A stretch of DNA of 64,000 nucleotides from an uncultured Lachnospiraceae bacterium (GCA_910579735.1 CAJTUZ010000004.1:109922-173921); one strand, 5' to 3'. Positions 35,811-44,118 are shown, counted from the first letter of the stretch. The notes: generated from the letters alone by a model not told the origin. Numbers and translations: made by a program.

Positions 35811-36784
35811 TTTAATAATTCTCTGATATCTTCCACCGACAGCCATTCTTTGTTATTATTCGAGCTGTAGGAAAAGCCTTCTTCCACTTTCCGGCCGCTT
35901 AAATCCGGCTGCTGCCTGTTGTTCCATGTCATCTGCGGGTATATGATAAAATGCTTATCATATTCGTAGGTTGTTGCAGAATCCTCCGTCGTTACCATGA
36001 TCTCGTGCAGTTTCTCACCCGGACGGATACCGATTTCCTTTATTTTGCATCCCGGCAGCATCGCTTCTGCCAGATCCGTCACTTTGAACGAAGGAATTTT
36101 ACTGATAAAAGTTTCCCCGCCTCTGGCCTCTATCAAAGCCTTGATCACAAGCTCGATCCCCTGCGTCAGGCTGATCCAGAAACGTGTCATTCTAACGTCC
36201 GTGATCGGCAGTTCCCTGCCCCCGTTTTTGATGATATTATCAAAAAGCGGAATGATCGAACCGCGGCTTCCCGCCACATTTCCGTAACGCACGATTGAGA
36301 AATTAACATCCTTGTTTCCCACATATGCATTCGCCGCTACGAAAAGCTTGTCCGAAACCAGCTTCGTGCCGCCGTATAAGTTGACCGGATTGACCGCTTT
36401 ATCCGTCGATAACGCTACTACTTTACGCACGCCGCAGTCGAGCGCCGCATCTATTACATTCATCGCTCCGTGAATATTGGTCTTAATCGCCTCGTTCGGG
36501 TTGTACTCACAGGCAGGCACCTGCTTCAGCGCTGCCGCATGGATAATATAATCAACACCATCGCAGGCTCTCTTCAATCGCTCTAAATCTCTTACATCCC
36601 CGATAAAAAACCGGAGTTTTTCTGCATACTCTTTGAACTCTTCCGCCATCGTCCACTGCTTGAACTCATCTCTGGAATAAATGATGATCTTCTTAGGCTG
36701 ATAATGTGTCAAAACATATTTTGTAAAACTCCTGCCAAAGGAACCTGTCCCTCCGGTGATTAAGATTGTCTTATCCGTTAACAT
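35798..36784 (-). CDS. pseB: UDP-N-acetylglucosamine 4,6-dehydratase (inverting)
   Basis: This 328-residue SDR enzyme performs the first step of pseudaminic acid synthesis, 4,6-dehydration of UDP-GlcNAc with inversion at C5. It begins ILITGGTGSFGRSFTKYVL with the NAD motif, then FIGDVRDLERL, HAAALKQVPACEYNP and the active site LSTDKAVNPVNLYGGTK, which keeps the catalytic Asp, Lys and Tyr, unlike the Met form in the membrane dehydratase at 6840. ATG 36784 has GGAGGG 7 nt upstream. Its own extended -10 promoter lies just upstream, after agrB, so it heads the minus-strand glycan operon. Confidence 0.94.
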   Translation of the reverse strand: MLTDKTILITGGTGSFGRSFTKYVLTHYQPKKIIIYSRDEFKQWTMAEEFKEYAEKLRFFIGDVRDLERLKRACDGVDYIIHAAALKQVPACEYNPNEAIKTNIHGAMNVIDAALDCGVRKVVALSTDKAVNPVNLYGGTKLVSDKLFVAANAYVGNKDVNFSIVRYGNVAGSRGSIIPLFDNIIKNGGRELPITDVRMTRFWISLTQGIELVIKALIEARGGETFISKIPSFKVTDLAEAMLPGCKIKEIGIRPGEKLHEIMVTTEDSATTYEYDKHFIIYPQMTWNNRQQPDLSGRKVEEGFSYSSNNNKEWLSVEDIRELLKKDM

Positions 36785-36820
36785 GAAAAACCCTCCATAA
36801 TTGTTGTCTACACGCTTTTT

Positions 36821-36862
36821 AGTATAGCATAGGTCATTTCCGTTGGCAATATACGGAAAATG
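36821..36862 (-). promoter_or_regulatory. Promoter of pseB with overlapping inverted repeat
   Basis: On the minus strand TTGCCA (36844-36849) and TATACT (36821-36826) are separated by 17 bp, with TGC just before the -10 (extended -10). The -35 lies in the loop of an inverted repeat, CATTTCCGT (36835-36843) and ACGGAAAATG (36853-36862), which could be an operator. The binding protein is unknown. Confidence 0.7.
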
Positions 36863-36907
36863 AAGAATAGAATCCGGCGTGGTACAATTCGGAGACCCTG
36901 CACGGCC

Positions 36908-37489
36908 TTATGATTCATCATGTTTCAACAGATGAAGCGCCGCCATGATAAACAATATCGCATGAACTGCCAGGATCGTCAGGGCGCAGACCGGCTGTCC
37001 CAAATACTGTAAAACAAATGCCGCCGCCAGCTCCGCACTATATACGATCTTTACTTTCCGCTTAAAATGTATTCTTTCGTTTTCCGAAATGGGCCTGTTC
37101 TTATGCGGGATCGGCGAATGCCGGCATATAAACGGCATCATGATCACTTCCGCTGCAAACGGTGTCCAGGCGGCAGACTGCAGTCCGTTGACATACTGTA
37201 CGGCAACGATCACCGCAATAAGCATACCGGCCGACATACCAAAGCATCCGAGGTTTGTCCTGGCATGATAACCGCCCGCGCATCCCCGCAGCCATAAGTA
37301 GGCCGCTGTAAAAACAATCACGATATCATAGGCGCGGAACAACACTGCGATCAATATGGAAACCGTAATATTGATCCCGAATTCTATCATGATCTGATAT
37401 CCGTACCGGTAAATATTCCGGTCTTCCTCCTTCAGCGTGCCTTTCTCAATCTGGCTGTCCACCATTTTCCTTACAGTCTGTTCAAACAT
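36908..37489 (-). CDS. agrB: AgrB-type peptide-processing membrane protease
   Basis: This 193-residue integral membrane cysteine protease cuts the AgrD precursor and forms the cyclic thiolactone peptide. The catalytic pair is His75 and Cys82 in GGYHARTNLGC, positions very close to those of staphylococcal AgrB (77 and 84). Four to six helices follow, and YGYQIMIEFGINITVSILIAVLF is the first. It begins 5 bp after the agrD stop, with AGGAAG upstream, so the two are co-expressed. No long linker precedes pseB, which has its own promoter 60 bp further on. Confidence 0.92.
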   Translation of the reverse strand: MFEQTVRKMVDSQIEKGTLKEEDRNIYRYGYQIMIEFGINITVSILIAVLFRAYDIVIVFTAAYLWLRGCAGGYHARTNLGCFGMSAGMLIAVIVAVQYVNGLQSAAWTPFAAEVIMMPFICRHSPIPHKNRPISENERIHFKRKVKIVYSAELAAAFVLQYLGQPVCALTILAVHAILFIMAALHLLKHDES

Positions 37490-37494
37490 AATCG

Positions 37495-37656
37495 TTATTT
37501 AAACTTCCTGTACTTGTCCGCCTCGGCGGGAAGTTCCGGCTGATGCGTATACCAGAAGCACAATAACTGGGAATTAAAGATAACAAAAAATAGCGCCAGA
37601 CAGTTCAAAAGTCCCCATACATTCTTCTTTTTCAGTAGTTTCGCTGCTTTTCTCAT
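37495..37656 (-). CDS. agrD: AgrD-type cyclic autoinducer peptide precursor
   Basis: This 53-residue precursor has a basic amphipathic N-terminus (MRKAAKLLKKKNVWGLL), a hydrophobic stretch, then NSQLLCFWYTHQPELP and a charged tail ending KYRKFK. Cys33 should form the thiolactone; the ring is probably the next four residues or so, but the exact cut cannot be read. The Q-P-E-L-P after the peptide region is characteristic of clostridial AgrD-type peptides. ATG 37656 follows AAAGGAG by 9 nt. It lies 5 bp upstream of agrB and 174 bp downstream of the histidine kinase gene. Confidence 0.9.
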   Translation of the reverse strand: MRKAAKLLKKKNVWGLLNCLALFFVIFNSQLLCFWYTHQPELPAEADKYRKFK

Positions 37657-37723
37657 GACAGATTTCTCCTTTTCTCATTACCCTGCAGGATAATGCGCTG
37701 CTACAATCTTTGGTTACTCTGTC

Positions 37724-37754
37724 ATTGTACATGATTTATTTTGAAAAATGTCAA
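37724..37754 (-). promoter_or_regulatory. Possible promoter of agrDB
   Basis: TTGACA (minus strand, 37749-37754) and TACAAT (37724-37729) are 19 bp apart, longer than ideal, which fits a promoter needing an activator. Imperfect direct repeats GCTGTTTAT and ACGGTTATT lie upstream on the minus strand and resemble LytTR half-sites, but their spacing is 18 rather than the usual 21 bp, so they are only suggestive. Confidence 0.4.
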
Positions 37755-37830
37755 AGCAGGCAAAAATAACCGTTTTTTTGGCATAAACAGCGTGTGACCT
37801 AATGGAAAATCATAAAATCACCGGACTCGA

Positions 37831-39153
37831 TCATGCAGCCGGTATCACTACCACGGACATAAACTTTCCATCCTGATAAGTATACCGGACCCGTCCGCCG
37901 TATTTTGCCGCTGCATCATCGGCATTGCGCATGCCGAAGCCGTGCCTTACCGTATCCTCTTTACTTGTAAACAGACGATCACCCTCGCTCCTGATCTCCC
38001 CGGTATAATTATTCACTATCTTGATCGTGGAAAAATGTCCTCCATTGTTCATAAACAAATAGACTGCCACACTCCCCTGTGCACACTTCCCGGCAGCCTC
38101 TATGGCATTGTCTAACAGATTGCTCATCAAAATGATCAGATCAGCGTCCGTCACCCGGTCAATGGTAAAATCCGGTTCTACAAGGATCTTCACGCCAATA
38201 TTTTTTCTCTCCGCCTCTTTTTTCTTTTCGTTCAGAATCGTGTTCAGCAAATGGTTGGCGCAGTATACCGCCGACATCGTATCCGAAACCTCGATCTGCA
38301 GTTTGGACAATATCTGCAGGATTTCCTCATTTTGTCCCTCCGACGCCATTTCTCCGATCACCTTCATATAATGTCTGACGTCGTGCCAAAAAGCCGCATG
38401 TTCTTCATTCACCTGTTCAATTTCCCTGTAATGCTTTTCTTCCATTTCCATCCGCAGAATCACAAGTTCCTGCTGCTGTAACTGCCAAATGGAACGGGCG
38501 TATCTGTTAAAAACATAAAAAACGATCACACTGCCCAACAACGCCAAAACACAACTGAAAAGCAACAATAGCTGCGTGGTTTTCGCCGAAGAAAAATCAA
38601 CATTTAAACGCGCTATGGAAATCATGATCCCGATCAGCGCTATCGACAGAACAGAATATAAGAGCGTGATCTTAAAATCGATCCTGTCGTCTCCGGCATC
38701 TTTGGAAATCTTTTTGGCAATATTAAACAAAATAAGCGTAAACAATTTTACCCCGATCACCAGGGCAGTAAATTTTACTATGTCGCTTTCTATCTTACTC
38801 ATTGCGAAATCTGTCTGTAAAGACATCATCACGACAAATAGAAAATCACCGCCGGCCATTATGATCATCGCGGTTATATAATATAGAAATTTTTTGAATA
38901 ATTTTCCCTGGAAAAATATAAGAATGACAGCAAGATAGTTCATAAACATCGATATGATATTAACTGTCGCATTATTGAACGTATTGATCCCATATACCCC
39001 GGCAGCTATTGCGGGTATCAGCGCAGCCTGCGTATATCTGCCAGCGAAACGGCACCTCAATCCGAAGAAAGTTGAAAAGAAATCAAAAACCAGATAAACT
39101 TCCAGAACGCATATCAAAAACTGTACTGACTCAAATATAAAACCCATAATCAT
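37831..39153 (-). CDS. agrC: AgrC-like GHKL sensor histidine kinase
   Basis: This 440-residue kinase probably senses the cyclic peptide at the cell surface. The first 215 residues contain six hydrophobic helices. A coiled linker (LQQQELVILRMEMEEKHYREIEQVNEE) leads to the phosphoacceptor His257 in WHDVRHYMK, and the GHKL ATPase follows, with N-box MSNLLDNAIEAAGK (Asn345/Asn349) and the glycine box HGFGMRNADDA. The D-box of classical kinases is absent, as in AgrC. Its ATG overlaps the response regulator stop by 4 bp (ATGA). Confidence 0.9.
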   Translation of the reverse strand: MIMGFIFESVQFLICVLEVYLVFDFFSTFFGLRCRFAGRYTQAALIPAIAAGVYGINTFNNATVNIISMFMNYLAVILIFFQGKLFKKFLYYITAMIIMAGGDFLFVVMMSLQTDFAMSKIESDIVKFTALVIGVKLFTLILFNIAKKISKDAGDDRIDFKITLLYSVLSIALIGIMISIARLNVDFSSAKTTQLLLLFSCVLALLGSVIVFYVFNRYARSIWQLQQQELVILRMEMEEKHYREIEQVNEEHAAFWHDVRHYMKVIGEMASEGQNEEILQILSKLQIEVSDTMSAVYCANHLLNTILNEKKKEAERKNIGVKILVEPDFTIDRVTDADLIILMSNLLDNAIEAAGKCAQGSVAVYLFMNNGGHFSTIKIVNNYTGEIRSEGDRLFTSKEDTVRHGFGMRNADDAAAKYGGRVRYTYQDGKFMSVVVIPAA

Positions 39154-39908
39154 TTCCCTGCATATTTTGCTGCCAGATATCCGGCAAATGCCTGATTAAA
39201 ATCCTTAATTTTGGACTTGGAACACTTAAGTTTCTCGCCGTTTACAAGCTGCAGCACGGTATCGTTCATAGAAATGATATAGAACATATTGACAAGATAA
39301 CTGCTGTGTGGTCTTGTAAATCCACATGATTCATTGAGGATATCCCTGATTTCCTCCAGTTTCATACTGCATTTTAAAGCGGAAATCTTATATTGTTCCA
39401 GCAGATCCTGCGTAATATGTACCAGTGAACAATTTCTGCCTTTTGCAATATACAGGATCGATCGCGGATATACCATGATTTTTTCTTTGGACGAAAGTTT
39501 ACACAAAATACCCGGCAGTTCTTTCCTCCGTCTGACCTCGCTCATGATCTCCCGCAGTTCGGCTGCCATAACATGACCGGTAATCTCCTTTTCCAAATAT
39601 CGGTAGGGATTCACTTTATAGGAATCGGAAAACGGCTGTACGCTCCCCGAGCAGAATACAAGCAGAAAATTGCTGTCGATTTCCCGCAGTTTCACAGCGG
39701 TTTCATAACCGTTCATCTTTCCTTTCCCCAGCTGCATGTCTATAATGACAAGATCATAAGCTATCCAGTCAGAAATGCAAAGCTGTTCGCCGGAAGAAAA
39801 ACTGTAAACTCTCATGTCATTTTTATCCACAACATGAACGGTTTCTATCATTTTCTTTAAATAAGTGACATCATCACTGTTGTCTTCACAAATCGCTATT
39901 TTATACAT
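39150..39908 (-). CDS. agrA: AgrA-like LytTR response regulator
   Basis: This 252-residue regulator has an N-terminal receiver domain with acidic pocket Glu8/Asp9 and phosphoacceptor Asp57 in YDLVIIDMQLGKGKMNGYE. A LytTR DNA-binding domain occupies roughly residues 145-245, with ILYIAKGRNCSLVHI and FTRPHSSYLVNMFYI. It would bind imperfect 9-bp direct repeats and activate agr and target promoters when phosphorylated. It is coupled to the histidine kinase and follows the XRE regulator by 40 bp. Whether it controls the pse promoter is not visible; no good LytTR repeat was found there. Confidence 0.9.
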   Translation of the reverse strand: MYKIAICEDNSDDVTYLKKMIETVHVVDKNDMRVYSFSSGEQLCISDWIAYDLVIIDMQLGKGKMNGYETAVKLREIDSNFLLVFCSGSVQPFSDSYKVNPYRYLEKEITGHVMAAELREIMSEVRRRKELPGILCKLSSKEKIMVYPRSILYIAKGRNCSLVHITQDLLEQYKISALKCSMKLEEIRDILNESCGFTRPHSSYLVNMFYIISMNDTVLQLVNGEKLKCSKSKIKDFNQAFAGYLAAKYAGK

Positions 39909-39948
39909 ATATTTTCCCTGGTATGCTGATCCGTTTTACCGCCGTTAA

Positions 39949-40281
39949 TTACTTTTTCTTATGACTGTATTTCAGCATGACATCCAATACGTCATAAATC
40001 CGGTCCTGTTCCTCTTTAGGCAGAATGCCGATCTTCTTAATATATTCGGACATCCGTATCTCATAGCCTCTGTTCAGAACCCCTTCCAAAATCTCGTCCG
40101 AAGTTGTATCCAAAGCATTTGTAATGTGTACGAAGGTTTCCAGCTTCGGCATCTTCTCTCCACGTTCAATCATACCTATATAGGAATTGGACAAATCCAC
40201 CTTCTCTGCTAACGTTGCCTGTTTCCAGGATTTCGCCAGTCTTTTCTTCCTAATGTTCTCACCGATACTCCGCCAATCCAT
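39949..40281 (-). CDS. XRE family transcriptional regulator
   Basis: This 110-residue protein has an N-terminal helix-turn-helix: IGENIRKKRLAKSWKQATLAEKVDLSNSYIGMIERGEKMP, in which the recognition helix is SNSYIGMIERGE. The C-terminal part is a helical tail, KKIGILPKEEQDRIYDVLDVMLKY. It lies 40 bp upstream of the response regulator gene and probably in one transcript, so it likely controls the agr locus itself. ATG at 40281 follows GGAAGGTG. Similar small regulators often precede agr loci in Lachnospiraceae. Confidence 0.88.
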   Translation of the reverse strand: MDWRSIGENIRKKRLAKSWKQATLAEKVDLSNSYIGMIERGEKMPKLETFVHITNALDTTSDEILEGVLNRGYEIRMSEYIKKIGILPKEEQDRIYDVLDVMLKYSHKKK

Positions 40282-40315
40282 TTAGAACACCTTCCAGTTA
40301 TTATGATATACAAAT

Positions 40316-40344
40316 AGTATATCCCGATAATACTACTGCTCGAA
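40316..40344 (-). promoter_or_regulatory. Promoter of the XRE-agr operon
   Basis: On the minus strand TTCGAG (40339-40344) and TATACT (40316-40321) are separated by 17 bp. Inverted repeats ACTACTG/CAGTAGT (40332-40338 and 40374-40380) and CTTCCAG/CTGGAAG (40291-40297 and 40354-40360) surround it and may be autoregulatory sites for the XRE protein. Confidence 0.55.
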
Positions 40345-40384
40345 AGTAACTATCTGGAAGTTGTGATAACTAACAGTAGTTTGA

Positions 40385-41251
40385 TCACTGCTTCTTTTTA
40401 CTTATATTCCGGTATTGAACCGGCGTCTGGCCAACGGCTTTTTTAAATGCCTGTGAAAAATAGGATTGCGAAGAAAACCCCAGTATTGATGAAATTTGGG
40501 ATATGGAATACGAAGTCGAGCTGAGCAGAGATTTGCTTTCTTCTATTCTTCTCTGCAGAAGATATGTAATGGGAGAAACTCCCACATATCTGGTAAAAGC
40601 ATGAACCAGATAATATTTGTTCATATGAGAACGCTGTGCCAATGTGTCCAGCGTAATATTTTCCATATAACTTGCGTCCAGATAATTTTTTATCTGGACA
40701 CATTCCCTGTTCAAAAAGGAATTGCTGCTTGGTATGATGGATAAATGATTGGTCCTGATCATACAGAGCATGAGCACTTCCAGAAGATTTCTGCATACCG
40801 CTTCATAGTTTTCCTCTTTGTTGATGATCTCCACCAGCAAAATATTTAAATAGGCATATATATTGGAATTCCGCGCATTATATTTATACACATTGCCCGA
40901 AGCGGTATGAATCAGCACGCTGTCACGGATAGAGGCAATATTATCAAATGAAAACATCAGACCGTCTATTCCCAATACAATATATTCAAGCGGCGTTGAA
41001 TACAATGATTTTTCCGTATGCTGGACATGCGGACTGATGATGACCATATCATTTTCACACACGGGAAACTCTGTATCTTCCGTGATAAAAGAACCGCTTC
41101 CCTGCACAACATAAAATAACTCACAGAAAGAATGTGAGTGAAGGATGCTCTGCCAGTCTCCTTCATATTTTGAAGTTGAAACATATAAAAGCTTTAATCC
41201 CTCAAAACAGGAAGGGTCGTTGTTTCCTATACAGTGTCTCGTATTTCCCAT
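40385..41251 (-). CDS. AraC family transcriptional regulator with cupin domain
   Basis: This 288-residue protein has an N-terminal cupin sugar-sensing domain (SILHSHSFCELFYVVQGSGSFITED, residues about 30-60) and a C-terminal pair of helix-turn-helix motifs from about residue 180: LDTLAQRSHMNKYYLVHAFTRYVGVSPITYLLQRRIEES and ISQISSILGFSSQSYFSQAFKKAVGQTP. It is divergent from the lacto-N-biose operon, and the intergenic region contains repeated GACAAAAT half-sites, so it is the likely activator of that operon. ATG 41251 is fixed by an upstream GGCAT-rich segment without a strong ribosome binding site. The inducer is unknown. Confidence 0.88.
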   Translation of the reverse strand: MGNTRHCIGNNDPSCFEGLKLLYVSTSKYEGDWQSILHSHSFCELFYVVQGSGSFITEDTEFPVCENDMVIISPHVQHTEKSLYSTPLEYIVLGIDGLMFSFDNIASIRDSVLIHTASGNVYKYNARNSNIYAYLNILLVEIINKEENYEAVCRNLLEVLMLCMIRTNHLSIIPSSNSFLNRECVQIKNYLDASYMENITLDTLAQRSHMNKYYLVHAFTRYVGVSPITYLLQRRIEESKSLLSSTSYSISQISSILGFSSQSYFSQAFKKAVGQTPVQYRNISKKKQ

Positions 41252-41352
41252 AATATGCCTTTCTTATGTACCTTTTTTATGATCCTGTCCGATCAGTCTC
41301 TTCTATAATATATACACGCCGGTCAACAATCGTATTATAGCAAATTTTATAT

Positions 41353-41383
41353 ATTTTGTCTATACGATCCATTTCGACAAAAT
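41353..41383. promoter_or_regulatory. Inverted repeat, GACAAAAT type, site 1
   Basis: ATTTTGTC (41353-41360) and GACAAAAT (41376-41383) form 8-bp arms 15 bp apart in the intergenic region between araC and the sugar-binding-protein gene. The same half-site occurs in site 2. Confidence 0.6.
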
Positions 41384-41461
41384 CTCTAAAATTTTATTCA
41401 AAAATCCTCTTCTGCCAAAAAATATGTTTCAGACTAAGCATAAACTTTAAATCAGCAGTTC

Positions 41462-41487
41462 TGACAAAATTTAAGTAAATTTTGTCA
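41462..41487. promoter_or_regulatory. Inverted repeat, GACAAAAT type, site 2
   Basis: TGACAAAATTT (41462-41472) and AAATTTTGTCA (41477-41487) are perfect 11-bp arms around a 4-nt spacer. It lies 37 bp upstream of the operon's -35 box, a good position for an activator such as the divergent AraC protein. Confidence 0.65.
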
Positions 41488-41523
41488 AAAGCAAGATATC
41501 TAAAATACGCAGCAACTAACAGA

Positions 41524-41552
41524 TTGATTCCGGGTAAAATTTTCACTATAGT
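41524..41552 (+). promoter_or_regulatory. Promoter of the lacto-N-biose operon
   Basis: TTGATT (41524-41529) and TATAGT (41547-41552) are separated by 17 bp. The leader to the first gene is about 100 nt, ending with AAAGGGAGGG 6 nt before ATG. No catabolite-response element was recognised. Confidence 0.6.
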
Positions 41553-41656
41553 TAAATTACACTTAGTGAATTGAGGAACAGAACGATTCAGGACAGAACC
41601 ATGTTATCACATACCTGAATCCGTTCAAAATATCCTAAACAAAGGGAGGGTTTTTT

Positions 41657-43096
41657 ATGAAAATGAAAAAAGTAGTTTCATCGTTACTCGTAGCTGCAAT
41701 GGCTGCATCACTTCTTGCAGGCTGCGGCGGTTCCAATGACCAGGCGACAACAGACAGCGCTCCGGCAGATACCACTTCTGAAAGCAGTTCTGCAGATACG
41801 GATGCGGAACCGGCAGACACGACCGAAGCATCAACGGAAGACACTTCTGACGATGCAGAACCGGCAGCAGAACAGACGCTGAAAGTTGCGGCTTTTGAAG
41901 GCGGATACGGTGCAGACATGTGGTCAGAGGTTGTGGCAGCTTTTGAAGCTTCTCACCCTGGTGTAACCGTAGAGCTCACCATTGATAAGAAAATCGAAGA
42001 TGTCATCAGTCCCGGCATGAAAGCAGGCGATTACCCGGATGTCGTTCATCTTGCAACCGGACGTGAAGCAGCGCTGACAGAGACATTAACAAAGGAAAAA
42101 GCGCTTCTTCCGCTGACAGATGTTCTTGAGATGACTGTTCCCGGCGAAGATGTAAAAGTAAAAGACAAAATTATTCCTGGTTTCCTTGACACATTGGCAA
42201 CCAATCCTTACGGCGACGGCGTAACATATTATGCACCGATGTTCTACAGCCCCTGCGGACTGTTCTACAACGCAGGCCTCTTTAAGGAAAAAGGCTGGGA
42301 TGTTCCGACAACATGGGAAGAAATGTGGGCGCTTGGCGACACGGCATCAGCAGAAGGTATTGCACTCTTTACCTATCCTACAACCGGATATTTTGACGCA
42401 TTTACCTATGCAACACTGTCATCAGCAGGCGGTTCTGATTTCTTTAACAGCTGCATGACTTATGAAGACGGTATCTGGGAAAGTGAAAATGCAACCAAAG
42501 TATTTGAATTGATCGCAAAATTAGGTTCCTACACAGAAGGCACAACAGTTGCCAATGCAAACAATGACAACTTTACCAAAAATCAGCAGCTGATCCTTGA
42601 CAACAAAGCAATCTTCTGCCCGAACGGAACATGGCTTCCGGGAGAAATGGCTGAAGCGCCGAGAGCTGACGGCTTTGAATGGGGATTCATGGCAATCCCG
42701 GCAGTAAACGAAGGCGGCGCCGGATGTTCTTTCTGCTGGTTTGAGCAAATGTGGATTCCGGCAGCAGCACAGAATCAGGATATGGCAAAAGAATTTGTAG
42801 CCTATATGTACTCCGATGAAGCAGCGCAGATTTTTGCAAAATCTACGGCGATCCAGCCGATCACCGGTGTCAGCGATTCACTCGAAGGCGACAACAAGAT
42901 GTTCTACAGTATTTATGACAACGGCGCAACCGCTGTTATGGGCGGATTTGCATCTACTGCACCGGTAGAAGGCGTGAACATGCTCGACACTTTGTGCGGA
43001 ACAGTCAACAGTATTGTAAGCGGCGACAAGACCGTTGCAGAATGGCAGGCTGCTGTAGAAGAAGCAAGTGATAAATTAAGAGAAGCAATGGAATAA
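41657..43096 (+). CDS. Extracellular sugar-binding lipoprotein of an ABC transporter
   Basis: This 479-residue lipoprotein is anchored by Cys23 of the lipobox LLAGCGGS after a basic, hydrophobic signal peptide. A Ser/Thr/Asp/Glu/Ala-rich linker (residues 27-73) leads to the type-1 binding fold, starting TLKVAAFEGGYG. Motifs such as WEEMWALGDTASAEGIALFTYPTTGY and ANNDNFTKNQQLILDNKAIFCPNGTWLPGEM match carbohydrate-binding proteins of the NgcE/GL-BP class. Given the downstream genes, lacto-N-biose or galacto-N-biose is the probable ligand. A terminator-like hairpin after the gene suggests it is made in excess over the permeases. Ligand is inferred. Confidence 0.9.
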   Translation: MKMKKVVSSLLVAAMAASLLAGCGGSNDQATTDSAPADTTSESSSADTDAEPADTTEASTEDTSDDAEPAAEQTLKVAAFEGGYGADMWSEVVAAFEASHPGVTVELTIDKKIEDVISPGMKAGDYPDVVHLATGREAALTETLTKEKALLPLTDVLEMTVPGEDVKVKDKIIPGFLDTLATNPYGDGVTYYAPMFYSPCGLFYNAGLFKEKGWDVPTTWEEMWALGDTASAEGIALFTYPTTGYFDAFTYATLSSAGGSDFFNSCMTYEDGIWESENATKVFELIAKLGSYTEGTTVANANNDNFTKNQQLILDNKAIFCPNGTWLPGEMAEAPRADGFEWGFMAIPAVNEGGAGCSFCWFEQMWIPAAAQNQDMAKEFVAYMYSDEAAQIFAKSTAIQPITGVSDSLEGDNKMFYSIYDNGATAVMGGFASTAPVEGVNMLDTLCGTVNSIVSGDKTVAEWQAAVEEASDKLREAME

Positions 43097-43108
43097 GGAT
43101 TTAGGAGC

Positions 43109-43140
43109 GCTCCAAAGGTTTCTGCCTTTGGAGCACTTTT
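43109..43140 (+). terminator. Partial terminator after the binding protein
   Basis: GCTCCAAAGG (43109-43118) and CCTTTGGAGC (43125-43134) form a 10-bp stem with a 6-nt loop, followed by ACTTTTATT. It lies between the binding-protein gene and the first permease in one operon, which probably sets a high binding-protein to permease ratio. Confidence 0.75.
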
Positions 43141-43224
43141 ATTCACAAGGACGCATAAAAATCTTCCTGCAGCATCAGGTAGAAGAAAAACGCGGGCCTG
43201 TTTACCCGAATCGGAGGTATGAAT

Positions 43225-44118
43225 GTGAAAAAAGTCAGAGGAAAATCAATTTTTATTACCGCCTGTGTGGCGCCGGCGGTCATTCTGTTTATCATCTTTA
43301 TGATGATTCCCACCTTTAACGTCTTTAAGATGTCACTATATAAGTGGGGCGGTTATTCCAACACCAAACAATTTGTCGGACTGAATAATTTCAAGATTCT
43401 GATGGAAGATATGAACTTCTTCCGCTCTTTTCAGAATACGGTCCTTTTAATTGTCTGCGTAACGATCACTACAATCGGACTTTCTTTAATTTTTGCGGGA
43501 ATTCTCTCGCGGGAAAAAATAAAAGGCCAAAATTTCTTTCGTATTATATTTTACATCCCCAATATACTATCCGTCGTTGTCATTTCCGCTATTTTTTCAG
43601 CGATTTATGACCCGAACAGCGGCCTTTTGAACAGCATTATCGGCATCTTCCGGGGCAGTGACAAATCGCCGATCCTCTGGCTGGGCGATCAGAAGCTGGT
43701 CATCTACAGCCTGGTGATCGCAATGGTCTGGCAGGCGATCGGGTATTACATGGTTATGTACATGGCAAGTATGGCGAGCGTTCCGGAAAGCCTGTATGAA
43801 TCTGCCAATCTGGAAGGCGCCGGCAAAATACGCCAGTTCTTCTCCATTACCCTGCCGCTTATCTGGACTAATATCAGGACGACGCTGACCTTCTTCGTGA
43901 TCAGTTCGATCAACATCAGCTTTCTGATCGTAAAGGCGTTGACAAACGGCGGTCCGGATGGCGCAACAGAAGTATTTCTAAGTTATATGTATAAGCAGGC
44001 ATACACGAATTCTTCTTATGGATATGGTATGGCAATCGGTGTTGTCGTTTTCCTGTTCTCTTTTGGACTGTCGGCATTGATTAACTTCGTTACCAAGAGA
44101 GAGCCTTTGGAATTTTAA
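43225..44118 (+). CDS. Carbohydrate ABC transporter permease (MalF-type)
   Basis: This roughly 297-residue membrane protein has six helices and the ABC permease loop EAA-type motif ESANLEGAGKIRQFFSITLPLI, where it contacts the ATPase. A GTG at 43225 is chosen over the in-frame ATG at 43219 because GGAGG (43213-43217) lies 7 nt from the GTG but only 1 nt from the ATG. It carries the sugar with its partner at 44133. No ATPase gene of this transporter is present in the window, so a shared MsmK-type ATPase elsewhere is likely. Confidence 0.88.
   Translation: MKKVRGKSIFITACVAPAVILFIIFMMIPTFNVFKMSLYKWGGYSNTKQFVGLNNFKILMEDMNFFRSFQNTVLLIVCVTITTIGLSLIFAGILSREKIKGQNFFRIIFYIPNILSVVVISAIFSAIYDPNSGLLNSIIGIFRGSDKSPILWLGDQKLVIYSLVIAMVWQAIGYYMVMYMASMASVPESLYESANLEGAGKIRQFFSITLPLIWTNIRTTLTFFVISSINISFLIVKALTNGGPDGATEVFLSYMYKQAYTNSSYGYGMAIGVVVFLFSFGLSALINFVTKREPLEF

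Noticed and set aside
37755..37810. Classic AgrA direct repeats upstream of agrDB
   Set aside because: The two imperfect repeats match the consensus poorly and are 18 rather than 21 bp apart, so they are only mentioned as possible.
41388..41656. Catabolite-response element for the lacto-N-biose operon
   Set aside because: No sequence close to the CcpA consensus could be found.
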